Positions 1-7,222 of a stretch of DNA of 42,854 nt are shown here, in pieces. How positions within the stretch are numbered: the stretch's first letter is position 1; the number at the start of each line of letters is the position of its first letter. Source of the stretch: Bacteroidota bacterium (GTDB lineage Bacteria; Bacteroidota; Ignavibacteria; Kryptoniales; JAKASW01); NCBI GenBank assembly GCA_021812985.1, contig JAKAMG010000018.1:1-42854 (forward strand). Direction: 5' to 3'. The notes below the pieces were generated by a model that ran no database searches, was not told the origin of the DNA, and was given only the letters and a program-made list of their open reading frames with translations. The position numbers were made by a program, and so were the translations under genes.

Positions 1-968
1 GCCGACGGCTCCTTCGATATGTGCAGGTTGTGTCCTTTCACCATCGCTTCCCCCTTTCTGTCGCAGAAAATACAGTCGGCGTCGCAGCGTAGCGTAAGGT
101 TCAGATAAAGCGAGCTTCTTATTTGATACGCGATCTTAGGCTCAGGAGTGACCCCGATGCCGAACAGCTTGTAGGCGTTGTAGGAAGTTATCCTCGAGAT
201 GTCCTCGACCGTCAGCCTCTGAAGCTCCGCGACCTTTGATACGATATGGGGGACGAAGGCGGGCTCATTGTTCTTTCCGCGGTGAGGTACGGGTGCGAGA
301 TAGGGCGCATCTGTCTCAACGAGAAAATGCTCGGGTTCTACGCTCGCGACTACCCGTTGAAGTTCGGACTCGTTCGATTTTCCGAAGGTGACCATCCCGC
401 TTATCCCCAAATAAAATCCGAGCGTTATTGCCCGCCGTGCCATCTCCATGTTCGAGTTGAAGCTGTGGAGTACGCCTCTTTGCTGCAGTCTTACCTGGTA
501 ATCAAACCGTCTCGGAAGAACCCATCCTCGTTCTACCTGCCTGGCGAGTATTTCCATCAGATCGGAATCCGACTCCCGATTGTGGATCGAGACGGGCAGC
601 TTTACGGTCTTGGCGATTTCAATTTGAGCTTCAAATACTTTCTTCTGAGTGTCGGGAGGGGAGAGGTTGTAATGATAGTCGAGTCCGATCTCCCCGATCG
701 CGACCACCTTCTCATGCGCCGCCATCCCGGCGATCTTCGATAACGTTGCATCGTCCGCTTTAGAGGCGTCGTGCGGGTGAATCCCGACGGCCGCGAAAAC
801 ATTCCGGTGCTTTTCGGCAAGCTCGACGGCCTTCGCGCTTGATTCTATGTCCCAGCCGGGGACGACGATGTACTGAACTCCGGCGGCCGTGCCCCGCCCG
901 ATCATCTCGTCGAGATCAGCAAACTTTTCATGGTTCAGGTGGGCGTGCGTATCAACAAGGTAAGTCAT
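1..968 (-). CDS. TatD-family nuclease fused to a radical SAM domain (3' end cut by the window)
   Basis: Reading leftwards from an ATG at 968-966, 322 codons are open to the window edge. Residues 1-270 are a TatD-type metal-dependent hydrolase. The DTHAHL motif gives H8 and H10, IGEIGLDY gives E93, SIHN gives H129, LHSF gives H168 and VETDAPYL gives D220, so the whole metal-ligand set is present. TatD enzymes are 3'-5' DNases of about 260 residues. This frame instead continues without a stop into a sequence containing CDADCIFC (C295, C299, C302), the CX3CX2C motif that binds the 4Fe-4S cluster of radical SAM enzymes. A TatD-associated radical SAM family is known from other bacteria, sometimes as a separate gene; its substrate is not known to me. 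There is an extra loop at about residues 143-163. The gene stands alone here, with a 417-base gap on its upstream side. Confidence 0.9.
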   Translation of the reverse strand, partial: MTYLVDTHAHLNHEKFADLDEMIGRGTAAGVQYIVVPGWDIESSAKAVELAEKHRNVFAAVGIHPHDASKADDATLSKIAGMAAHEKVVAIGEIGLDYHYNLSPPDTQKKVFEAQIEIAKTVKLPVSIHNRESDSDLMEILARQVERGWVLPRRFDYQVRLQQRGVLHSFNSNMEMARRAITLGFYLGISGMVTFGKSNESELQRVVASVEPEHFLVETDAPYLAPVPHRGKNNEPAFVPHIVSKVAELQRLTVEDISRITSYNAYKLFGIGVTPEPKIAYQIRSSLYLNLTLRCDADCIFCDRKGEAMVKGHNLHISKEPS

Positions 969-1385
969 TTGGGAATCGCAGTGTCCTTTTTCATGAACAT
1001 TTGTGTGATGCTGTCAGGTCCTTACGCAAACAAATTTCCGGATCTTAACTCGGCTGTCATCAATTTCGTGAAATGCGATTTAAATTTCACGGTGGGCAGT
1101 GAAACCGGTCGGGAATTTTTCCCCATCTGATTAAGGTGCGGTCGCGCGGTAACGGCAGGTCCGGCAGGAAATTACTGTGGCAAGTTGTCTCAGTGACTGG
1201 TGGAACATTTCTCCCCTGGGTTTCTATTTTCGCCAAAAAGAGCTATAATTGCGGGCACGTTGTTTGACGCACTTAAACGTGAATCATTCGGTTCATAACG
1301 AATCTGCCGCTCCGGCGAAGAGAACCTTCACGGTGAATCGGCTGATAAATCTGTCCTTTGCACAAAATGCGGGAGGAGAACAAGG
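969..1385. other. Intergenic region between divergent genes
   Basis: This 417-base gap separates the reverse-strand TatD/radical SAM gene from the forward porG operon, so it should carry promoters for both. Only a candidate forward promoter near 1221-1249 and the porG ribosome binding site just before 1386 are visible. Short open frames in it have no ribosome binding site, no family resemblance and look like chance. Confidence 0.6.
1221..1249 (+). promoter_or_regulatory. Candidate promoter of the por/kor operon
   Basis: A perfect -10 box TATAAT lies at 1244-1249, with a weak -35 (TTTCTA, 1221-1226) 17 bases upstream. It would give a leader of about 130 bases before porG. The -35 matches the consensus at only three of six bases, so this is tentative. 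Confidence 0.35.
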
Positions 1386-1994
1386 ATGATCGAAATCAGG
1401 ATGCACGGCAGAGGCGGCCAGGGGGGAGTGATTGCCGCGAAGATTCTCGCATCTGCCATTTTCAAGGAGGGAAGGTTCGCGCAATCGTTCCCTTCATTCG
1501 GAGTCGAGAGACGTGGGGCGCCTGTCCTGGCGTTCACGAGGGTCGACGACAAACCAATAAGGCTCCGTACCGCGATATACGAACCCGACCATCTCATAAT
1601 CCTTGACGCTACACTCATCAAGTCCACGAACGTCTTCTCAGGGCTGAAGAAGGGAGGGACGATACTCGTAAACGCATCGACCCCCGCGTCCGTTTTTAAT
1701 TTTCCCGAGGAGTACGCGCCTGCGATCGTCGATGCCGCGTCGATAGCCGCGAGACATGGACTCGGAACCAGGAGTATGCCTATCGTCAACACGGCGATAC
1801 TCGGCGCGTTCGCCAAATTCTCGGGCGTCGTCGGGATAGATGCGATTCTCGAGGCGATCCGGGAGGGAGTACCGATAAAGCAGGAAGAGAATGCCGCGGC
1901 TGCGCTCGACGCGTATGAAGAGGTGGAGGCGGCACCGATCTACGACATCCATCGTCCCGGGTCGGATGAGAACGAAATTGTAACGGTAAACTAA
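1386..1994 (+). CDS. porG: Pyruvate/2-oxoacid:ferredoxin oxidoreductase, gamma subunit
   Basis: A 202-residue protein, the usual length for the gamma subunit of four-subunit pyruvate or ketoisovalerate:ferredoxin oxidoreductases. The N-terminus has the family signature RGGQGGVIAAKILA (about residues 9-22), followed by the GVERRGAPV segment (about 39-47) that contacts CoA in this family. The enzyme interconverts 2-oxoacid plus CoA with acyl-CoA, CO2 and reduced ferredoxin in the cytoplasm. The ATG at 1386 follows a clear purine-rich site (GGGAGGAG). The next gene starts 11 bases after the stop, and porA and porB follow, so this is the first gene of the operon. Pyruvate is the most likely substrate, but a branched-chain oxoacid cannot be excluded from sequence alone. 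Confidence 0.92.
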   Translation: MIEIRMHGRGGQGGVIAAKILASAIFKEGRFAQSFPSFGVERRGAPVLAFTRVDDKPIRLRTAIYEPDHLIILDATLIKSTNVFSGLKKGGTILVNASTPASVFNFPEEYAPAIVDAASIAARHGLGTRSMPIVNTAILGAFAKFSGVVGIDAILEAIREGVPIKQEENAAAALDAYEEVEAAPIYDIHRPGSDENEIVTVN

Positions 1995-2005
1995 GGGCGG
2001 CTGTC

Positions 2006-3709
2006 ATGTCAGACTACAAATTCACAAGCGTCGAGCAGATGCCGCCGCTTGCATTCTCGCTGGAATCTACCCGAAAACTCCAGACAGGAAGCTGGCGCCA
2101 TGTCAGGCCGGTGTACCAGGACAGGACCTCCCCATGCGAAGTCGGCTGTCCGGCCGGCGAGAATATTCCTCTCTATTTCCAGCTAGTGAGGGAAAAGAAG
2201 TACGAGGAGGCGTGGCATAAGATCCTGGAGGACAACCCGCTTCCGGGTGTCACAGGACGAGTATGCTATCATCCCTGCGAGGGGGCGTGCAACAGGACGG
2301 GGTACGACGAGCCGGTAGCGGTCCATCTCATAGAGAGGTTTATAGCCGAGAGGAATTTCAGCAACAAGCTTCTTCCCGAGCCTGCGGGTTCGAGAAAGAG
2401 CGAGAACGTCGCCGTCATCGGGTCTGGACCTGCGGGGTTGTCATGCGCGTACCAGCTTACAAGGCGAGGATACAGAGTCGTTATATATGAGGCCGATCAC
2501 GAGGCGGGGGGGATGCTCAGATACGGCATACCCGACTACCGCCTCCCGAAAAACGTACTCGACAAAGAGATCGCAGACATCGAGAGGATCGGCGTGGAGA
2601 TAAGAGTCGATTCGAGGATCGGCGGAAATGTCGCGTGGAGTGAGCTTGAGAAATATGACGCGGTCTTCGTGGCGATAGGGGCAATGAAGAGCAGAAAGCT
2701 TGATGTGCCTGGCGAAGACATGAAGGGAGTGTACACCGGAGTGGAGTTCCTCCGGGAGCTCAATACCGGGAGTGCACCGAAGCTCGGCAGGAATGTCATG
2801 GTGGTCGGTGGCGGCAACACTGCAATTGATGCCGCCCGCAGCGCAGTCAGGCTCGGCAAGAAGGCGACCATACTATACAGAAGGACGCGGGCCGAGATGC
2901 CCGCGGTGCCTGAAGAGATCGAAGAAGCCGAAAAGGAGGGAGTCCGCTTCGAGTTCCTGGTGGCCCCCGCCAGCGTCGTCGGTGTGCGCGGGAAGGTCAC
3001 GGGCGTGGAACTCGTGAGGATGAAGCTCGCCGAACCTGACGAGAGCGGGCGAAGACGCCCGGTCACGGTGAAAGGGTCGAATTTCTCGCTTCGGGCGGAC
3101 ACCGTAATCTCCGCAGTGGGCGAGGAGCCAGACCTTTCTTTCCTCCCTTACTCCTTCCTGAAGAAAGGGGTGAGGCTGTTTGTAGACGACGACTATTCCA
3201 CCGGCGTGCCCGGGATTTTCGCGGGAGGCGACGCGGCCACGAATCCGAACGGCACCGTCGTGAACGCGATCCGGTCGGGAAAAGAAGCGGCTTGTTCGAT
3301 AGACGAGTTCCTCGGATGGCGAGCCAAATCTAACGGCGCTGCACCGGACGTAGTCAAGCCGGAGCGGGTGAACACGTTTTACTTCCCACACGAGAAACGG
3401 ACCTCCGTTCCCAGGATGTCTGTGGAGAAAAGCAAATCGTCGTTCAGGGAAGTGAACAGAACTCTGAGCGAGGCGCAGGCAGTGGCGGAAGCGGAGAGAT
3501 GTTTCAGCTGCGGGACATGTCTCCACTGCGACGTGTGCATGACATTCTGTCCGGACGTTGCCATCAGCAGGAATGAGGAAGGTGATTACGTCATAGATTA
3601 TGAGCACTGCAAGGGATGCGGCATATGCGTGGCTGAATGTCCGCGCGAAGCGATGACCCTCGTGCCGGAGGGCTCCCGCGAGGTGGAACAGGAGGTTGAG
3701 GCGGCATGA
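2006..3709 (+). CDS. GltD-like NAD(P)H flavoprotein fused to a 2x[4Fe-4S] ferredoxin (por operon delta-type subunit)
   Basis: A 567-residue protein built of recognisable parts. An N-terminal cysteine-rich FeS domain of the glutamate-synthase small-subunit type (C44 and C48 in CEVGCPAG, then VCYHPCEGACNR) is followed by an FAD-binding Rossmann motif (VAVIGSGPAG, about 134), an NAD(P)H motif (VVGGGNTAID, about 265) with YRRTR downstream, and the second FAD motif GIFAGGDAATNPNG. The C-terminal 70 residues form a dicluster ferredoxin (CLHCDVCMTFCP and CKGCGICVAECP), preceded by an extra CFSCGTC. In four-subunit oxidoreductases the delta subunit is a small ferredoxin. Here that ferredoxin is attached to a flavoprotein, suggesting direct electron exchange between NAD(P)H and the oxidoreductase. 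The stop overlaps the porA start (ATGA), implying translational coupling. The NADPH preference is inferred from the arginines only. Confidence 0.88.
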   Translation: MSDYKFTSVEQMPPLAFSLESTRKLQTGSWRHVRPVYQDRTSPCEVGCPAGENIPLYFQLVREKKYEEAWHKILEDNPLPGVTGRVCYHPCEGACNRTGYDEPVAVHLIERFIAERNFSNKLLPEPAGSRKSENVAVIGSGPAGLSCAYQLTRRGYRVVIYEADHEAGGMLRYGIPDYRLPKNVLDKEIADIERIGVEIRVDSRIGGNVAWSELEKYDAVFVAIGAMKSRKLDVPGEDMKGVYTGVEFLRELNTGSAPKLGRNVMVVGGGNTAIDAARSAVRLGKKATILYRRTRAEMPAVPEEIEEAEKEGVRFEFLVAPASVVGVRGKVTGVELVRMKLAEPDESGRRRPVTVKGSNFSLRADTVISAVGEEPDLSFLPYSFLKKGVRLFVDDDYSTGVPGIFAGGDAATNPNGTVVNAIRSGKEAACSIDEFLGWRAKSNGAAPDVVKPERVNTFYFPHEKRTSVPRMSVEKSKSSFREVNRTLSEAQAVAEAERCFSCGTCLHCDVCMTFCPDVAISRNEEGDYVIDYEHCKGCGICVAECPREAMTLVPEGSREVEQEVEAA

Positions 3710-4983
3710 AGAGCACTAAATCTGGAAACGGGAACAATGGGGGACTTCTTCATCCCTCGGTAGACAAGGTCCTCGTCATTGAGGGGACGCATGCGGCATC
3801 TTACGCGGTGAAGCTCGCCCGCGTTCAGGTCATAGCAGCATACCCGATAACCCCGCAAACAAGCGTGGTTGAGAAATTATCGGAGATTGTGTCGGCACAT
3901 GAGCTCGACGCCAGGTTCATACGCGTGGAATCGGAACACTCCGCCATGGCGTGCTGCATTGGGTCATCGATAAGCGGCGCTAGAGCGTTCACGGCCACTT
4001 CTTCCCAGGGGCTCGCTCTTATGCACGAGCTTCTCCACTGGTCCGCAGGAAGCAGACTTCCCATAGTCATGGTCAACGTAAACCGGGCGATGGCCCCTCC
4101 GTGGTCTATCTATGTCGACCACAACGACAGCCTTTCCCAGCGTGACACAGGCTGGCTGCAGTTTTACGCCGAGAGCAATCAGGAGGTCATGGACACCGTC
4201 CTCCAGGCGTACAAGATCGCGGAAAGGGTCTCTTTGCCCGTGATGATCAATCTTGATGCTTTTGTCCTTAGCCACACTTCCGAGCCCGTGGCGATTCCCA
4301 AACAGGAAGTCGTCGATCATTTCCTGCCGCCGCGGAAAGCATCTTTCAGAGTTGACCCAAGCGATCCGAGGGCTTTCGGTGCGCTCATAGGTCCGGAGGC
4401 ATACATGGAGATGCGCTACAAGCTTTTCCGCGCGATGGAGGAGTCGAGGAGCGTCATTCGTGATGTCGATTCTGAATTTGGCGAGACGTTCGGCAGGAAT
4501 TATGGCGGCCTCGTAGAAGAATATCGGACCAGCGACGCGGAGATTGTTCTGATCACTTCAGCTACTGCCGTGAGCACCGCCAGGATCGCGGTCGACGAGA
4601 TGAGAAGCCTGGGATTTCCTGTCGGGCTTCTGAAACTCCGCGTCTTCAGACCTTTCCCGCTGGATGAGATCCGTTCGCTTGCAGCGCATGTGAAGAAGAT
4701 CGGAGTGTTGGATCGCAATATATCGTTCGGTGCAACTGGGATGATTTACCAGGAGGCGAAGGCTGTTCTGTACAACAGTGAAGTCAGACCCCCGCTATTC
4801 GGTTTTATAGCCGGACTCGGGGGACGCGACATCACTCCTGAAACCATTAAGGAGATTTTCTCCCACCTCATGAATCATGAGGAACCGGAGAGCGAGACGA
4901 TCTGGGTGGGACTCAGGACGGAGGCGACGGATCCAACCGTGCCACAGTTCTCGAGGCACGACAAGAAGAAGGAAGGGGTCTGA
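3706..4983 (+). CDS. porA: Pyruvate/2-oxoacid:ferredoxin oxidoreductase, alpha subunit
   Basis: A 425-residue alpha subunit that binds the pyrimidine part of thiamine diphosphate together with PorB. The signature AAYPITPQTS lies near residue 45, followed by RVESEHSAMACCIGSSISGARAF split over about 65-90 and TSSQGLALMHE. The C-terminal half holds the transketolase C-like domain (LLKLRVFRPFP, then IGVLDRNISFGATG). Alpha subunits of archaeal-type pyruvate synthases are about 390-410 residues, so this one is full length with about 20 extra residues at each end. The start overlaps the preceding stop by four bases and porB begins three bases after its stop, so the three genes are tightly coupled. 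Confidence 0.93.
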   Translation: MKSTKSGNGNNGGLLHPSVDKVLVIEGTHAASYAVKLARVQVIAAYPITPQTSVVEKLSEIVSAHELDARFIRVESEHSAMACCIGSSISGARAFTATSSQGLALMHELLHWSAGSRLPIVMVNVNRAMAPPWSIYVDHNDSLSQRDTGWLQFYAESNQEVMDTVLQAYKIAERVSLPVMINLDAFVLSHTSEPVAIPKQEVVDHFLPPRKASFRVDPSDPRAFGALIGPEAYMEMRYKLFRAMEESRSVIRDVDSEFGETFGRNYGGLVEEYRTSDAEIVLITSATAVSTARIAVDEMRSLGFPVGLLKLRVFRPFPLDEIRSLAAHVKKIGVLDRNISFGATGMIYQEAKAVLYNSEVRPPLFGFIAGLGGRDITPETIKEIFSHLMNHEEPESETIWVGLRTEATDPTVPQFSRHDKKKEGV

Positions 4984-4986
4984 GCG

Positions 4987-5964
4987 ATGGGACAGATAAA
5001 ATATAATTTGCCTCCAGATGAGGTGCTGGCGCCCGGACACTTCGCTTGTCCGGGTTGCGGCGGGACGCTTACGATGCGGTACGCACTCAAGGCGCTCGGG
5101 AGGAAAGTGGTTGTTGTGATACCGGCTTGCTGCTGGTCAGTCATCGACGGGCCGGTCCCTTATTCGGCGGCCGGGGTTCCGGTGTTCCACACCGCGTTTG
5201 AGACGGCGGCTTCGACCGCCAGCGGAATCAAGGCTGGGCTCGAGGCGCAGGGTGACCACGAGACCACGGTCGTCGCGTTCGCGGGCGACGGGGGGACTTT
5301 CGATATAGGCTTCCAGGCACTCTCCGGAGCGGCGGAAAGAAATGAGGATTTCATCTACATCTGCTACGACAACGAAGCCTACATGAACACAGGAATACAG
5401 CGAAGTTCGGCTACCCCTTTCGGTGCCTGGACCACTACCACGCCGGCAGGCTCATCGAAGTCTGAAAACAAGAAGAACATTGTCGAGATACTTGCGGCAC
5501 ACCGCATTCCTTATCTCGCGACCGCGAGCGTTGCGTACCCGGACGACATGATCGCGAAAATTCAGAAGGCCCGCGAAATTCGGGGTTTCAGGTTTATCCA
5601 TGTGTTCTCTCCTTGCCCTCCCGGCTGGAAGTTTGAGCCTGAAGATTCGATAAAAATATCCCGAATGGCTATCGAGAGCAGAGTATTCCCGCTTCTCGAG
5701 ATATTTAATGGAGTCGAATACCGACTTTCGCGGGAGCCAGCGGGGAGTCCGGTCCGGGATTATGTTAAGATGCAGGGAAGATTCCGCCATCTCAACGACG
5801 ATCAAATAGAGAAGATCCAGCAGAACGTGGACGAGGAGTGGCAGAGGTTGAATACCAAAATCCCGTCACCGCAAAAGGACTTCCGGAAATCGGGAAAGTC
5901 AACTCAGCCGGAGGATGCGTTGCGCGCGGCCTCAAAGAGAAAATCTGAAAAGACATCGAGGTAG
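4987..5964 (+). CDS. porB: Pyruvate/2-oxoacid:ferredoxin oxidoreductase, beta subunit
   Basis: A 325-residue beta subunit that binds the thiamine diphosphate phosphates and one [4Fe-4S] cluster. The four cluster cysteines are visible: CPGC near residue 19, PACCW near 48, and SPCPPGW near 211. The Mg-TPP motif GDGGTFDIG is near residue 100, with the YDNEAYMNTG segment that follows it in PorB proteins. The length is normal for PorB, with a charged, lysine-rich tail of about 40 residues rich in K, S and R that is probably disordered. It completes the enzyme with PorG, the ferredoxin fusion and PorA. A 99-base gap with a candidate small reading frame separates it from korA. Confidence 0.93.
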   Translation: MGQIKYNLPPDEVLAPGHFACPGCGGTLTMRYALKALGRKVVVVIPACCWSVIDGPVPYSAAGVPVFHTAFETAASTASGIKAGLEAQGDHETTVVAFAGDGGTFDIGFQALSGAAERNEDFIYICYDNEAYMNTGIQRSSATPFGAWTTTTPAGSSKSENKKNIVEILAAHRIPYLATASVAYPDDMIAKIQKAREIRGFRFIHVFSPCPPGWKFEPEDSIKISRMAIESRVFPLLEIFNGVEYRLSREPAGSPVRDYVKMQGRFRHLNDDQIEKIQQNVDEEWQRLNTKIPSPQKDFRKSGKSTQPEDALRAASKRKSEKTSR

Positions 5965-5968
5965 AAAG

Positions 5969-6067
5969 ATGACGGCGGAAAATATATCCGTGACATCGTC
6001 TTGCCCAGTGGATAAGAGAGGTCGAAGGCTCTTCGCCTTAATTGTTTGGCCCTCTACGTTTGAATGA
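5969..6067 (+). CDS. Possible 32-residue upstream reading frame before korA
   Basis: A frame of 32 codons starts with ATG at 5969, seven bases after a GAGG at 5958-5961, and its TGA stop overlaps the ATG at 6064 by four bases. The predicted peptide begins MTAENISVTSS and has no recognisable domain. The placement would couple translation of korA to that of porB. No homology can be judged, and the frame could be chance. Confidence 0.25.
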   Translation: MTAENISVTSSCPVDKRGRRLFALIVWPSTFE

Positions 6068-6078
6068 TCGGAGGATTT

Positions 6079-7212
6079 GTGTCTCGGTATAGAATACGGA
6101 ACGGTAATCAGATGATCGCGGAGGGGGCTATCGCGGCCGGATGCAGATTTTTTGCCGGTTATCCGATCACCCCGGCTTCAGGCATTTACAAGTTCATGAT
6201 TGACGAACTGCCGAAACGCGGGGATGTGGCATTGAGCTCGCCCGATGAGATCTCCGCGCTTGCGTTCTGCGTCGGTGCTTCTCAGCGCGGATTCAAGGCG
6301 ATGACCGCCACATCAGGCCCGGGCTTTTCTCTCATGGTCGAGACCCTCCAGTATGCCGTCATGACGGAGACACCCGTCGTGATTGCACTTGTCCAGCGTC
6401 TTGGTCCGAGCACCGGCGGCGCCACGCAGGGAGGACAGGGAGACGTACTCTTTGTTGGCAACTCGATAGCTGGCGGATACACCATTCCGGTCTTTTCCCC
6501 TTCATCGCCGATGGAGGCTTACGAACTTACGTTCCATGCATTTAACGTCGCGGAGAGACTCAGAACGCCGGTGATAGTCTTGACTGACAAAGAAGTCGCG
6601 ATGACATCGGAAAACATCGACTACTCAGCTCTTCCGCGTCAGGACCTGTATGATCGGAAGTATTTCGCGGGCGGAGACGGAAAGTCTTTCAAGACATACG
6701 GATTCGAAGAGCTTGGCGATGTCCCAGAGTTCGCGGCGATCGGCGGCGGGCAGAAGACCACTGTTACTGGGTCGGCCCACGACAAGCGAGGCCGCCTGCA
6801 AAAGAACTCGCCTGAAACCATAGAAGTCTTGAGGCATCTTCAGGAAAAAATATCTTCCAACGCGGCGAGCATAACCAGGCTCGCCGTTGATGCCCCCAAG
6901 AAGGGGGACACCGTTATTTTGAGCTACGGCATAAGCGCCAGGACGGCAATGGAAGCCGTCGGCGGACTGAGGTCGAGGGGAAAGAACGTGTCCCTTTGTA
7001 ACGTGCAGACCCTCTTTCCAATCCCTGAGAAGGAACTTGCCGAGGCCGCTCGCAGCGCAAAGAAGGTGGTCGTGGTCGAAGAGAATTTGACCGGCCTCTA
7101 CAGGAGCCAAGTCGCCCGCCTCTTCCCCGACAAAGAAGTGGTCGGCGTGAACGCGGTGGGACGCATGATCACGCCAGGCGAGATCGAAGAAACTGTTCTT
7201 TCGGAGAACTGA
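6079..7212 (+). CDS. korA: 2-oxoacid:ferredoxin oxidoreductase, alpha subunit (2-oxoglutarate type)
   Basis: About 377 residues of the KorA type. NGNQMIAEGAIAAGCRFFAG is followed by YPITPASGIYKF, the ATSGPGFSLMVE motif, and QRLGPSTGGATQGGQGDV, all diagnostic of 2-oxoglutarate/2-oxoacid:acceptor oxidoreductase alpha subunits. The C-terminal domain has TVILSYGISARTAMEAV and VVVVEENLTGLY. There is no N-terminal gamma domain; that domain is instead fused to the beta subunit encoded next. I chose GTG at 6079 because GGAGG lies at 6070-6074, directly upstream; an in-frame ATG at 6064 would add five residues but has no ribosome binding site of its own. 2-oxoglutarate is the probable substrate, with other 2-oxoacids possible. 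Confidence 0.9.
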   Translation: MSRYRIRNGNQMIAEGAIAAGCRFFAGYPITPASGIYKFMIDELPKRGDVALSSPDEISALAFCVGASQRGFKAMTATSGPGFSLMVETLQYAVMTETPVVIALVQRLGPSTGGATQGGQGDVLFVGNSIAGGYTIPVFSPSSPMEAYELTFHAFNVAERLRTPVIVLTDKEVAMTSENIDYSALPRQDLYDRKYFAGGDGKSFKTYGFEELGDVPEFAAIGGGQKTTVTGSAHDKRGRLQKNSPETIEVLRHLQEKISSNAASITRLAVDAPKKGDTVILSYGISARTAMEAVGGLRSRGKNVSLCNVQTLFPIPEKELAEAARSAKKVVVVEENLTGLYRSQVARLFPDKEVVGVNAVGRMITPGEIEETVLSEN

Positions 7213-7222
7213 GAGGAAAACT

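Noticed and set aside
246-743. 165-codon forward frame at the left end
   Set aside because: The opposite strand encodes TatD with all its metal-ligand motifs, so this is a mirror frame.
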